From Cadophora sp. MPI-SDFR-AT-0126 (taxonomy: Eukaryota > Ascomycota > Leotiomycetes > Helotiales > Ploettnerulaceae), in NCBI GenBank assembly GCA_020747065.1, contig JAGMVK010000009.1, forward strand, positions 1,116,001-1,180,000: DNA of 64,000 bases, written 5' to 3'. The translations under genes were made by a program, and so were the position numbers. A model generated the notes under the pieces. That model was given only the letters and a program-made list of their open reading frames with translations. It did not search any database and was not told the DNA's origin. Shown here piece by piece: positions 10,927 to 22,630 of this stretch (its first letter is position 1; each line of letters starts with the position of its first letter).

Positions 10927-12567
10927 ATCTCATGCTGATTATTGAATTGACTTTGGCATAGTTTTCATGTCCTTGAATTCGTTTTCGTCCAAATTGTGCC
11001 AGTGGAGATGAGTTGACTTTCGAGGGATATAATGTGTGTTTTAAGACCATATGATCGACTCAGTGTCAGGCAAGAGTGATACAAGGCGTGCAGATATGAA
11101 ATGGCCTGCCTTCGACGGCGCCGTGGGATTTCGGGATTGACAAGGTGTAATTCGCAAGTAATTAGGCCGTGAACGCTTTACGCTGCGATTTCGATGGCGA
11201 AGAAGCCTATTAAGAGGGAAGAAGGTGATGAGAGAGTGTAAGAATGGACAGGGCGCGAAGGATCGGGTATTAGTGAGGACAGAAAGTTGAGGCGCAACAG
11301 GATCTACTGTTGGTTTTGAAAGTCGAAGGAAAGATCAGTCAGTAAGTATACGGAAGGAATCTGGCAGTATTGATTGAATGAATTTGGATTTGACCGCTTC
11401 TGAGTTGTAGTCTGTCTGCCTTGTCTGTCTTCCACGGAAACGGAATGAACAGAGGTCAGCGTTGGGTCAGGTCAGGTCGAGGCTGGCGGGAAGCGTTTGC
11501 TCTGATGGGAGGTGCAGTCGTAGCGTAGCGCAGGTGGTGATGTTTGCGGCCTCGAGCGCTAGGAGATTATCGAGATCCAAAAGCAGCGAGAGACCGGTAC
11601 CGATAGAGCCTAGAAAGAACCAGCCAGCCAGCCAGCCCAGCCTGTTCAACCTCGGAACATTGTCTCTTTACAGTAAGGCAATTGGGGGAGGCCAGAACAG
11701 TACAGTACATTACAAACCCTTTTTGTAATTCGCTGCACTTTTTTGCCTTTCGACCGTGCATTGACGCGATGGATACAAATCTCACTGGGATGTCCACGGT
11801 AGCAAGTGTATTCAAGAGTCTTTGTCATGTCTCAAGAAATATAAAGGTACTGTTACTTATTGAGATAGCCTGTCGGAGAGGTGGGGTGCAGCCAGATGCT
11901 CCTGCCGCTTTTGTCCAAGCACAATCGATTCACATTGGACAGTACAGTAAGTAGTGCAGACTGGTACAGTAATGAGGGAAGGGAGGGTGCGGGTGCTGGT
12001 GCTGGTGCTGGCCAGAACTAAACGCTCACTTAGTCGGCATTACATCAATCAAGGTCAACCAACGTCCGACTCCCCCAACCAGGCCCAACCAGACAGACCC
12101 GTCCCTTCTTGGAACAGGTCCAACCTCCTCCTCTTACTTCTCCGACTTCGTCTTGCCAGCAGAGGTATCTATCAAACTGCGCTGTATCGCAACCCTCTGC
12201 GATAAGCCCAACACATTCTTTCTCCTTTCAAGCACTGCGCCAGAAGCAAGGATCGATCCCAGCTGCACTCGAGTGCTCTCAGCTGAGTGGTGGGTGGTAT
12301 TAAGCAGACCCATGTACTGTAGTAAATCGCGACAACGAGACATCCGCTGGCTCCATGCAACGACATCTATCGTGTCTTACCGATCATTGAGAACCAACCC
12401 GGAGCGCTTATTTATATTCCAGGAGGCCAGCACAGTACACCGCGGACGCTGCAGACTCCAGTAGTGCCTTTCGCGACACCTCGAAATATATTTCCGTCCC
12501 ATCAGATGTTTCTGTCGTGATTATCGTCGGCCCCTGGCGGAACGTCAGAAGACAGCATTGAGGAAAG
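10927..12567. promoter_or_regulatory. Divergent promoter region between SUMO ligase and Boi-type gene
   Basis: A 1.6 kb region serving two divergent genes. Short frames are present but none is convincing. It holds small microsatellites: CAGC repeats at 11621-11637 and GGTGCT repeats at about 11991-12009. Long 5' UTRs or upstream open frames are possible but unproven. Confidence 0.4.
11621..11637. repeat. CAGC tetranucleotide microsatellite
   Basis: About four tandem CAGC units in the divergent promoter region. Confidence 0.6.
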
Positions 12568-15500
12568 ATGGCATCACGCCTGTCAATGGAGACCCAGGGC
12601 AGGCCAGAGCCTGGGCAGATTCTCATTGTAATTCGTACGTGGATAATAATCCCTGGGCTGGATAGGATGCGTTTGAAAACATGCTATTTGGCTGGAACGT
12701 TTCATTGAACTGCAAGTAAAGGAGAAAATTGGCTGACATTCATCAAATGCAGACGACTTCTCAGCTCGAAGCTCAGACGAGTTGAGTTTGACGAAAGGCG
12801 ATCGAGTTGAGCTAATCGAACGTGATGATGACTTTGGCGACGGATGGTATTTGGGGCGGCATTTGATGAATGGAAATAGCGGCTTGTTCCCTGAAGGTTG
12901 GTCCAGATCCTGCCTTTATCTACAAGTACAGACTGACAGTGGACAGTCTATACTAGAATCGCGCCTCGAGGTCCTCCTTCATACCCACCGATAAATACAA
13001 TTCCCCGACCGCATGTACCTCCATCTGAGCCCGTAATACCAGCAACCGCCCAACAACCGGTGACTCCTGTCCAAGAGGACAACCCGACTCCAACAGAGCC
13101 AAAAATGGCTTCGCCGACAATCGGCGAACCATCATCACAATTAGGCCGCAACGTTAGTGTCTCGGAAGTACTTGACAAGCCGAGTATAACTTCACCTTTG
13201 GAGGCTCCCCAAGAACCTGAGAAGATCGCGCAACCTCCAATCTCTACAACGGGGACGGCTCCATCCAAAACAGCTCCGCCAAAGACTGTCCTGACAGTCG
13301 CAATGGGACAATCGCACAGCGGCTCAAATAGCGGACAAGACAGCCCAGTCATGAACGAAACTCTCAGTGTTATTGACGAGCACATTACTGATTTGAATGC
13401 CCCCCACCACAGTGTAGCGACACAAGATCGAAGAGGCACACACGGCGCAAACGATTCTGGCAGCGAATACAGCAGTCACCTTGACCAGCGAATGTCATAT
13501 ATCAATGGCGAAGAGACAGATGAGGAGGAAGACCAGGTCCACTCGCGCCAGGAAGTCGAAAGTTGGACGCCAGACCAAGTTGCAGAATACCTTTTCACGG
13601 CTGGAGTTGAGACTAAACACTGCGAAGTCTTCCGAGATCAGGAAATCACCGGAGATGTGCTATTAGGAATGGACCAGACCTCGGTTTTCTTGAAGGAATT
13701 CGATCTGGGCAATGTTGGACGGAGATTGAAGACATGGCAGAAGATCAAGGTCCTCCAAGACGAAGTCAATGGTGAAAACTCAACAAGACGAAACACTGCA
13801 ACATACGGAAGCACATATGGCAGCGATGTCGGTTCAGACGATACTGGCAAACATCGCACTCGTAGTATCACTTCTCCTACCGGTACCATGCTTCCCCGGA
13901 TACCAAGTATGAACGAGAGAACAGAATCCCGCCAGAATTCACGCCTCTCTCAACAACACATCCCACGGACAGAATCAGCCTCGTCTCCGATGACATCTCC
14001 AATCTCGCCCATGACGCAGGACACCACACGACCTATCGGCGATAAGAGAAGACCATCAGCTGCATCCATTCGCGATATGCACCATTCGCGTCAAAGTTCA
14101 GTGAATGAGTACAGTACCCCGTCCATCATGGCCATGGCTCCTAAATCATCAGGAGCTCCTTCCCCTACCGTTCAGGATGGGACGCATAAGAAGCAGCCTT
14201 CTTTTGATAGGAATTGGACTATGGGATCTGCGGCTTCACCATCTTTACCTCTGCGCCCGTTATCTTCAGGAGGCATCAAAAGTCTGGCCACAAACTCATC
14301 TGACCAGTTGGCACAAACAGTCACTCCTTCCACAACCTTTGACTCACTTGATCGAGGTTACTTCTCTGGTGGCGAGGTCGAGGGCCGTCAGAGGAATGTC
14401 TTACGGAAGAAGGGCAGCACAGCAACCACTGCGCATTCCCGCAACTCAAGTTACACGGATGAGCAAAGGATGCGATCTGCCACTGCACATTCAAGACATT
14501 CGAGATTTGGAAGTGTTGATTCTATTCGCGACTCTGCCCCTCCTTCAGCTGCTCAGAAATACTATGGATTGGCTACAAATGGCCGCCGTCGGACTCCTTC
14601 CGAGAGCTCTATCAATGTTCCACCTCGGCCACTGCCACCTCCGAAAGATGTACATTCTCCTACTGTCACCAAGCTTGAAGGCGGCAACTCTCGTGAGGCT
14701 AGCATCATGTCCAGGCCACCAGATGCTCGCCAGGGCCGAGGTTCTGATTGGTTGTTACCAGTCAAACCAATGTCTTCCAAATCTTTTGGTCTAAGGGCCA
14801 TCTCAGATGCTGTCACTGGCACCGAGAAATCTCGCTTGGCAGCAGCGGATCCTTTAACGTCGCCGGTAAAGGATTCCCCAATACAATCACCTTCACGAAC
14901 AGGATCAAGCACTCCATCTGGCGGCCAAAGCTTCGATCTTGATTCTACTGATTCGAAAAACGGGCTTGCAACACCGATGACGCCAGCTCCCAAAGCGAAC
15001 AGAAAGAAGTCGAAAAAGGAGACCAGTGCATATACGCGTGGCTTAGAAAAGAAGTCCCCCAAGGAACAGATGGTTGGTGCTGACTACAGTGGTTGGATGA
15101 GAAAGAGGGGTAGCAACATCATGTCCTCCTGGAAGCCACGTTTGTTTGTCTTGAAGGGTCGTCGCCTCTCATACTACTACTCCGAGGATGATGACCAGGA
15201 GAAGGGTTTGATCGATATCTCTTTCCATCGTGTCCTTCCAGCCGATGGTGATCGTTTGACTGGCCTCTCCGCCGCAATTACCGGTGCCACGAACAGTCCT
15301 ACGAGTCCTCCTGGATCACAAACCGTTACCATGGCGGAGACTGCAGCTGCTTCTGAGCCAGTATCGACTTTGAGCAAAGGCACTGGTGATTCAATTTTTA
15401 TCTTCAAGCTGGTTCCACCTCGAGCCGGTGCGGCTCGAGCTGTAACATTTACCAAGCCTACCACACATTATTTTGCCGTTCCAAATATCAAGCAAGGACG

Positions 15501-15852
15501 ACTTTGGATGGCAGCACTCATGAAAGCAACCATTGACCGGGATGATTCAACGCCTGTCACAACCACCTATCAGCAGTCCACGATATCTCTTGCAAAGGCT
15601 CGGGCAATGCGTCATCGACCACCCGCGCTTATGAACCTCGACGAGCAAGTTGACGAGGAGGCTCTGAAGACTCCTGCCAGTGATAAGAATGGTCTGAATA
15701 TTCAAGGCATAATCTACGACCGTGACCCACAGGAGGGTGACAGCGGAGTGTCTGGAGTGTCAAAGTCAGGAGCCTTGGTGCCAGACAGTGCTAATGGTGG
15801 ATTTATGAACGGCGCCGATGACTCGGGCGCCCACGCACCACGAACCGCATGA
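12568..15852 (+). CDS. Boi1/Boi2-like scaffold, SH3-SAM-PH
   Basis: Fungal Boi proteins link Cdc42/Bem1 polarity signalling to the plasma membrane and exocytosis at growing tips. Three exons (12568-12634, 12753-12896, 12947-15852) sum to 1038 aa. The SH3 domain is assembled across exons 1-3 (residues about 18-72; HDFSARSSDELSLTKGD ... DDFGDGWYLGRH ... NSGLFPE). A SAM domain follows (about 272-340; VESWTPDQVAEYLFTAGVE). A long Ser/Pro/Thr-rich stretch leads to a PH domain (about 780-935; YSGWMRKRGSNIMSSWKPRLFVLKGRRLSYY ... GRLWMAALMKAT, quoted in parts). Proline-rich segments such as PPRPLPPP (near 14625) are typical Bem1-SH3 ligands in this family. The long third exon alone would miss the SH3 domain. 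The PH domain carries a long low-complexity insertion, as in Boi proteins. Confidence 0.92.
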
Positions 15853-16408
15853 CCGCAGCGTGAGTCTCGAAGGCTGAATGATTACTTTCTATGTGGATAC
15901 TTCTCCGAAGCCCAGACATATACACTTCTTTTTACTTAATCTTTTGGGGTACCTGGTTTTGTACCTCGACCTGGCAGGACTGGACTCGGGATGCGCTTCG
16001 GGATGGGACAGGGTCGGGGTTCGTCTCTTCCTCTCACATGCAAGATATCCATGGATGTAATGCAATGTGACACATAAAATGGGGTGGGAGAATGATGAAG
16101 TTGATGAGAGAAATGACGGCTTTTTCGAGCGACATGCTTTACTGTACTTCTGTACCTTCTGTAGCATATCAACAAAAAGAAAAAGAAGTGATATTTAGAG
16201 GACTGCGTGTGCCTCTTGTCGCGTTCCTACTGCCGTGATCATCACTATTGCCTCGATGGTGCAGGTGGAAGCGAGCAATTGCTTGACACAGCCCTTATCA
16301 AGAGGAGACGTCAGATGGTATTTGTATCAATCTTCATGTACGCCAAAATCCTTTGCTACCAAACTGGGTATGTGTGATTCCCCATCATCCCACAACGCAG
16401 AAACTCTT
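15853..16408. other. Convergent 3' region
   Basis: Between the stops of the Boi-type gene and the amino-acid transporter. Several overlapping short frames, none convincing. Confidence 0.4.
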
Positions 16409-18009
16409 CTAAATAGCCACATTCGCACAGCTAAATGCGGGTTTTGTCCCCCCCGAGTAATCCGCAATAATCGCCTTTACAGCAGCATACAGCCCAGGCC
16501 CCAGAAGAAACAACCCACAAAGCATAACAAAAACATGCACAACAGTCATCACACTCCTGCCCACGCCATTCCACAGCCTGCCCTTATACAACTGCCAATA
16601 CGCCACAGCAAAGAAGATGAAGCCGAAGAAAGAGTCGAATGCTGCGCCGAGGAGAGACAGGAAATCGCCCATCGACGGGACGACTTCGGCGAATATGAAG
16701 GCGATAGCCCAGATACAGACCATGACGGCACCCCAGACTCCCCAGCCGATGACGGTGTTGCTGTGCGCGTGGTGCGAGGTGCCGAGGATGCGGAAGTAGA
16801 TGAACTTCGCCGTGACGTTGGCGTAGATGACGCCAATCACCAAGGTAGGCACAATAACGAATGCGAATGATCCTTTCTTGTAAGCCGTCACACCCAGACT
16901 TCCAAATGCAGGCGCGGTGGAGTATTGGCCTAGATAGCGGAACCCAATGGAAGGTGGTACGATGAAGAGGAACGTGCTGATGGCAGCAAGAACCGCCAGC
17001 GCCTTGGGGAAATCCTGCGGCTTCTCCATCTCCGAGATGAACGTCGGGAACAGGATCTGCGGAACCCACAGGAACGTGATATTCAGCACGGCATTCATGC
17101 ACGCCACCCAATCCGTTCCTTTCTGCGGGAAGGCGTACGTCTTGACCTCGCCTAGCGAGGGGTAGTCGCCGCCGTAGCCGTACAAGGGGGCGTCTTCGAT
17201 GCCGGCAAAGATGAGGAAGAGGAGGATGGCGATGCCCATGCAGAAGGCCGAGAACATGCTCATGAAGGAGACGTGGTTCAGCGTCCGTGGGAGGGACATC
17301 ACGATGCCGATTAGGGTTGTTATCACGCTGAAGACGACGGTGCAGAGGGAGTGGTCGGAGAGTGTGTTGAGCACTTTGGCGCCTGTTAGGACGTGGAAAC
17401 CTATGAGAATGATGTTGTTGGCGAGGAGCATGAAGGCTGTGAATTCGTAGGCGATGCGTGATTTGCCGAAGGCGTAGTAGCCGAAGTCGCCTGGTGAAGT
17501 GGTGTGAGCCTTGTTGAGTGTTGGGTTGGCAGGCGGATGGATGGAGACTTACAAATGTCTTTAATTTGAGGGTGCTTCATGATAAATTTGTGCATGGTTA
17601 TGGATGTTATCCAGAAGAGGATGCCAGCGACAACCATGGTGATTAAGCCAGGTACCCAGCCCAAGACACTGAGAACATGTTAGATGTTTTCTGGTCCGGA
17701 AAGGGGGAAAAGGAGAACTCACGATAAAGACCAAGTTTGAGCCATGATAGCTAAGCAGACCTGATCTCCAGCAAGGAGCCAGGCAGCTCGCTGCCACGAC
17801 ATAGTTCTGAGTTTGATTTCATGTTGATGATCTAATTCGTTGGATTAGCTTCGCAAGTTATCTTGGGTTATGTGTTTCTTCATACCTTCGATAACCAAAG
17901 CCTTGATGGTATCAATAGAATCAGACTCATTCCCTGATTCGAGAACACCGCCATCCGCAAATATTGGGGCCTTCTTATCCTCGCTGGGATAGGCGGGGGA
18001 TGTCGACAT
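16409..18009 (-). CDS. Neutral amino-acid transporter, Mtr/AAAP family
   Basis: Likely imports neutral and aromatic amino acids across the plasma membrane by proton symport, as Neurospora Mtr does. Four exons on the minus strand (18009-17886, 17831-17723, 17668-17553, 17490-16409) give 476 aa. The hydrophilic N-terminus (residues 1-75) is followed by a conserved first membrane block MSWQRAAWLLAGDQVCLAIM, then WVPGLITMVVAGILFW, CDFGYYAFGKSRIAYEF and about ten further hydrophobic segments. The start at 18009 (MSTSPAYPS) is preferred; an in-frame ATG lies slightly upstream at 18039. No lesion. Confidence 0.92.
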
Positions 18010-19759
18010 GATGCACTGTCGTTGTGATAAATCTTTCACTACTAATGTAGCTGTTTAACCAAACACTTTGTATAACAGTCAAAGATGAAGGCCAAACTGC
18101 AGCATAGGAACTTTTCAAAAAGATGGGGAGATATGCATCCTTTATGTACTGTACGTCCTGGCAAGGCCCTCACGCACCACCTGCACTTCCCCAGGCCCAG
18201 CCACCCAAAGAAAAAGCATGGTTCCATCCAAAGGTTAAGCGTTATCACGCCTTCCACCCTAGTATTGATACAGGAACATAAGCGAGCAGGGGGCAAGCTG
18301 ACAGGTCGCTCCAGGGTAGGGACAACATTCCCATTTTCAAGCTAGGTGCTTCCAGAACGCTGGTTCGATCGCTCGTCCCATTAGCTGGACAAAACCCAGT
18401 CCATCTTATTTGATGGCAGCGCCGTTGATCTGCCTGATCAAAATGCCATTCAATTGGCTATGCAATTGCTGCATTCCCGTGGCGCCGGGAAGACCGACGA
18501 AGAGGAGAGATTTGGGCGAGATCATGGAGGCGAGCGCGGGAGCCGTGGGGGGTTTGAGGTAAGATAACCCTTGTAGACCAATCCAGAGCTTACTGTGATT
18601 TGAATTCGAGATGGTTGCCTCATCGAGAAGTTGAATTGCGATAGCTGGGAAGCGAGGATAAGACTGACAAGAAAATGTCAATCCGGAGGCGCCGGGCGAG
18701 GTCATTTGCACGGAGAACTAAACAACGGGTAGGCGAATCTCATCTTTCAATGGATCGTAGATTTTCTGTAGTTGAATCATTTAGTATTGTAACTTTAATC
18801 AGAATTTGCGTGTTGCTCATAATGCGGCGGAATCGCGTGCTCGCCAGAGCACAGTCTAGATCCACTGTCAACCGGACTGCTGGGGTCACTAGGTAATCAG
18901 CTCGGCCGCGGTCAGCCTGCGAGACAGACTTATTCTATTAGTAAGGGAATTTATCGAGCTCGAATAGCTCTGCTTTTGTCGTTCTTTTTTTATGCAAGGT
19001 CGTTGGCCGAATTGTGTTGGCTGTTGTGCGCCTTTGAAGTGAGTCTACTGCTGCGAATGTCGCGATGTTGTTGAGGTTTTTGAACTTTTCGATGTCCAGC
19101 TGATCAAGCTTTCATGGCTGTCAGCTTGGCTGACGTGGCTTTACCGAGAGCTTGATTGGCCAAGGAAGCTTGATTGCCATCATGACTGCCATTAATTCCA
19201 GTAAGAGATGTCTGGTCTCCATGAATACCTGCCTAGGTACTTTACTTACTCATGAACTGAATAATTGCTAAGTTTGTAACAAGTCACCTCAAGTATGACG
19301 AATGGGATGATTCTGCGGCCTAGTGAATTAAATAAACACACATAAAACTTCATCGTCAACAAAAATCACTAACAATATAATGCCATCAGTAAAATCATCG
19401 TAAGATATAAGAAGTGCAAGGCCAAACCCTTGATGCCTTGCAGTTAACGTATGGGTGCGCTCGCCATATAGCAGTATGGGGCGACGAGGCCAGTCTCCAA
19501 GCTTTTCCGCCCAATCCTCGTCTCAGATCATGCCACATCGGCCTGAAAGAAACAACAAGATGGCGATCGCGGGGAGCAGACAAGGCGCTACTCTTATCTT
19601 AAGTATGGTTCTGGCAAACGGTGTACGTGCTATGTAATTGTAAAACGTGCTATATATTTTAGTTAGATAATCGGAATATTAGAGAGGAGTGGATTATAGC
19701 AGGCTAACATAAATTGTTCTTTTGTATCTGGTGTGTGCACAGAATATCACATGTGCTAA
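18010..19759. other. Gene-poor region
   Basis: About 1.75 kb with only one weak candidate frame (18406-18705, minus; separate entry). A sequence GGTTCGATC at 18361 looks like a tRNA T-loop, but no cloverleaf could be built around it. Confidence 0.4.
18406..18705 (-). CDS. Possible small hypothetical protein
   Basis: A single-exon frame of 99 aa starting MTSPGASGLTFSCQ and ending in GILIRQINGAAIK. It has no signal peptide, no clear membrane helix and no motif I recognise. It could be chance; I list it because the composition is protein-like and the frame is unbroken in a gene-poor stretch. Confidence 0.2.
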   Translation of the reverse strand: MTSPGASGLTFSCQSYPRFPAIAIQLLDEATISNSNHSKLWIGLQGLSYLKPPTAPALASMISPKSLLFVGLPGATGMQQLHSQLNGILIRQINGAAIK

Positions 19760-20605
19760 TCATGTGCCCGAGTAGGATTCATGGAAGTTCATCATATGCC
19801 TTTTCAGCAGGTCTTGCCGACTGAAAGTATTGTCTGCACCCTGGCGTTTATGGCTACACCCGACCACGGGACAATGGAAGCGCTGTGGTTGAGTCGCGTG
19901 TTGAAGAGAGTGGCGCCGAAGATCTTTGGGCAGCCGGAAGCTCCATCTGCATCCGGCCACTGGACAGGCATATGTGTGACAATACTCTTGGGCATGTTGA
20001 CTGTTCGCACCAGCACCTAATTTGTAACATTACGGAGCCCGAACTGATGAATACCTTGCTTTGATGAACCCCTTGAATGTTCTTGGACATTTTGGGCACA
20101 TAAAGTTGCCGTCTAACACTGAGATAGGGCCAGGACCTTGCATACTCGGTGCATCATCTGGATTTCGAGACGGGAGCAGGTTTGAAAGTGGCCTGTCCTC
20201 GACGAAATCTGTCGGCCCTGGCAAGTTTGGTGGAATTATGGTTTGATATCCTTTCTCATCATCCAATGAAGGACTAGAGACTCTGGATACCACAGGAGAA
20301 TCGGGGAAAGAGTCGGAAAAGAAAAGATCTAGCACTACACCTCCGCCTGTGACGATTTGACTTTCGGAGACCAATTCGGTGCGATCGCGGTGAACCGATT
20401 TGGGGCTGTCTTCGTGACGTTCCACGACAGCTTCTCCCCAAGTGACTGAACACTTGGATTCGTCGATCAGAGAGGGTGTTTCTAATACATTTGGTGGTGG
20501 TTGGAGGAGGGTGGATCTGGGATCCACGGTTGGCTGGTCCTTTGAGAATGCGCAACAATCACCACAGCAGTTGTTGAGGATTTGGCAGAAGATGCGCAGG
20601 TGCAC
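19760..20605 (-). CDS. C2H2 zinc-finger protein, 5' end uncertain
   Basis: Probable DNA-binding regulator. Two exons in the visible part: 20605-20055 and 20000-19760, with a 54 bp intron (GTATTC ... GAACAG). Using that 3' site joins the first finger (FMCPKCPRTFKGFIKAR ... then SQHAQEYCH), and the second and third fingers follow: CPVAGCRWSFRLPKDLRRHSLQH and FHCPVVGCSHKRQGADNTFSRQDLLKRH (in parts), ending NFHESYSGT. An alternative AG 37 bp into the intron would destroy the fingers. The N-terminal half is Ser/Pro-rich with acidic patches, as in fungal activators. The frame is open up to about 20654 but has no ATG, so a further 5' exon is likely; a frame starting MPSLSHVSF at 20762 is a candidate. 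Target genes unknown. Confidence 0.75.
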
Positions 20606-22630
20606 ACCGCTGAATGCAGCGGTAACACCCGCGGCTTGGTTGGAAGGCGCCTATCTGGGCGCTTCGAAGCCGCAACAGCGGCGAGAATGTGGTTTCCAGC
20701 AAGGTAAAAAAAAATGTGTGCTGTTGATGAGATGAGAAAGAAACATGGGAAAGCGAGGGCATTACTTATACTTCAGAATCATGGGTTTGAGATCCGGGTC
20801 CCACATGTGTCATGAGAGGCCTTCCAATCATACGTAACGTTGGATGAGCTGCGTTGTGGGTGAGAAGGAAGGGTAGGCTGAGTTGTCTTGCCAGAGGCCT
20901 TCCAATAAGAGGTATCAGGGGAGCGAAGCAGCCTTACGCGCTAGCCACATCTTGGGAACGCCCGATTGAGGTGTGAAAGAGAACATTGTGCGTGAAAGAT
21001 GTGATCTCACAAGACCCAACTCGATTGGTGGCCTCCAACATCTCCAGGGCTTGGCAGGTGGGTGTTGCAGGATTGTGCTGCAAGCCACAATTTGGACCAA
21101 GCTCGGAGTTGATGATGATGGTAAGGAGAAGCAGAGGTCTCCCAAACCAAGAATTTCCTATCAGGCCTGCGATCAGCAGGTACCGATGAGTTAGTTGACT
21201 CGGCACTCGGAGTGGCCACCGACTCTCACTCGTATGTTCTGGCTGCAATGCAGCTGCAGGTAGTGGCTGACTGTCAAGAATTGAACGCAAAACGAGAGAG
21301 TAACTCCACCAGGCCAAATATGGTTCAACAAAGATGCCATTACTATAGGACGATAGTTTTGGAATGATAGCCGAGAACATAATTGACATGTTGTGGTAAA
21401 ATCGAAGAATGGTGAAAAAGAAAGAGATGATCAGAATAAAGAGTCGCAGATGTCATGGCAAAATCTAGCGTTCTGGTGGTTCCTCGCTTAACCCCAAAGA
21501 GGCAGGCAGGCAGGCTGAGATTTGCTGATTAGGTAGGATTCCTGAAGTGAAAAGCGACTTCAATTTTGTTCCAAGCCAGCGTTATAACGCAAGCCTGGTG
21601 AACCCTCCTCAGTAGATAGCTCGCAGACTTTTGATAAAAAGGGCCCACAAATTTTGCAGGTCATCATTGGTGACGTATCACTCGCAGAGCACAGGCCAGC
21701 CCTCAAGAAGCGAAACACAAGTAAACAACTTTATCAATATCCCGTCAACCATGTCTGCTTCCCAGAAATACGAGTGCCAGTCCGCGACATGGAGCTCAAG
21801 ATCCTTTCGATCGAACATTACATTAAGTTTTATCAAAACCTTCCAATGACTTAGCTACCAAATTCCTTCTCAACACAACGGTGATAGCTTTGCTTCCATT
21901 TCTCCTACTGGGGTGCCTGTTCAATGGGACCTCGTATCAATCCAGTTGGTCTTATCAATATCGTATCGATCGAGATTAGACCGCTTGCCTGTGTCTATCA
22001 ACATCTGGCAGACCAAGTGGACAAAAGTGGTGCGCTGTTCAAGCTCTCTGTCAAAATCAGGTAAACTATTATAGTGACAGAATATGAACGTGCTCCGAAG
22101 GGCTTCGATACTGGTGACAGACCTTAACGATTCCGTAGAATGAAGATATGGCGAGGCTGAGAGGGAATGAAGAATTTACTAAACATGGAAGATCTAGTAA
22201 TCGTTAATTCACAAGAAGAGAGGGAGTTGACGGCATTGTATATGTCATGGCCGAATAACCTGATCAAAGATGAGATGAAATGCAAATAATGCGCTGGATA
22301 GCAGGCAGAAGTGCTTTTGTTTTGTTCGGTTGAGTAACGCTGTTGACTTTCGTTGCCCAGTAAGTGTCCAAGACTTTAGGCAGCCCAGGCATCAGCAAGC
22401 TCGCTTAAACTGTGCCGCTCTTCAGAACTTCACATCAACGCCAATCTACTCCCCCAAAACTCAATGAAAGATATATATGCAACAGATTGCCGACCGCTTC
22501 ATCATAAGTCAGAGAATTTTTTGAATGGGGATCAGACCAGCATCGAACTGAATACGGCATCAAAACTGAAACTGAAGGCCATCAACCTCATTCTCGACTC
22601 AAACCTCCAAGGTAGCTTTCCTCTGTCAAA
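20606..22630. other. Intergenic, gene-poor region
   Basis: About 2 kb. It should contain the zinc-finger gene promoter and any 5' exon, and the Knr4-like promoter. Frames around 20934-21389 (minus) and 21631-21854 (plus) are not protein-like. A GGCA microsatellite is at 21501-21513 and a 14 bp duplicated sequence at 20815 and 20893. Confidence 0.4.
20815..20906. repeat. Two copies of a 14 bp sequence with palindromic core
   Basis: AGAGGCCTTCCAAT occurs exactly at 20815-20828 and 20893-20906, 78 bp apart, upstream of the zinc-finger gene. The core AAGGCCT/AGGCCT is palindromic. A paired regulator site is possible; unproven. Confidence 0.35.

Noticed and set aside
16549..17111. Long frames opposite or out of phase with the amino-acid transporter, plus a long plus-strand frame at 16235-16870
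   Set aside because: They are shadows of the transporter exon; composition is unlike protein and they lack conserved motifs.
18355..18385. Possible tRNA T-loop (GGTTCGATC)
   Set aside because: No acceptor, D or anticodon stems could be paired around it, so it is not a tRNA gene.
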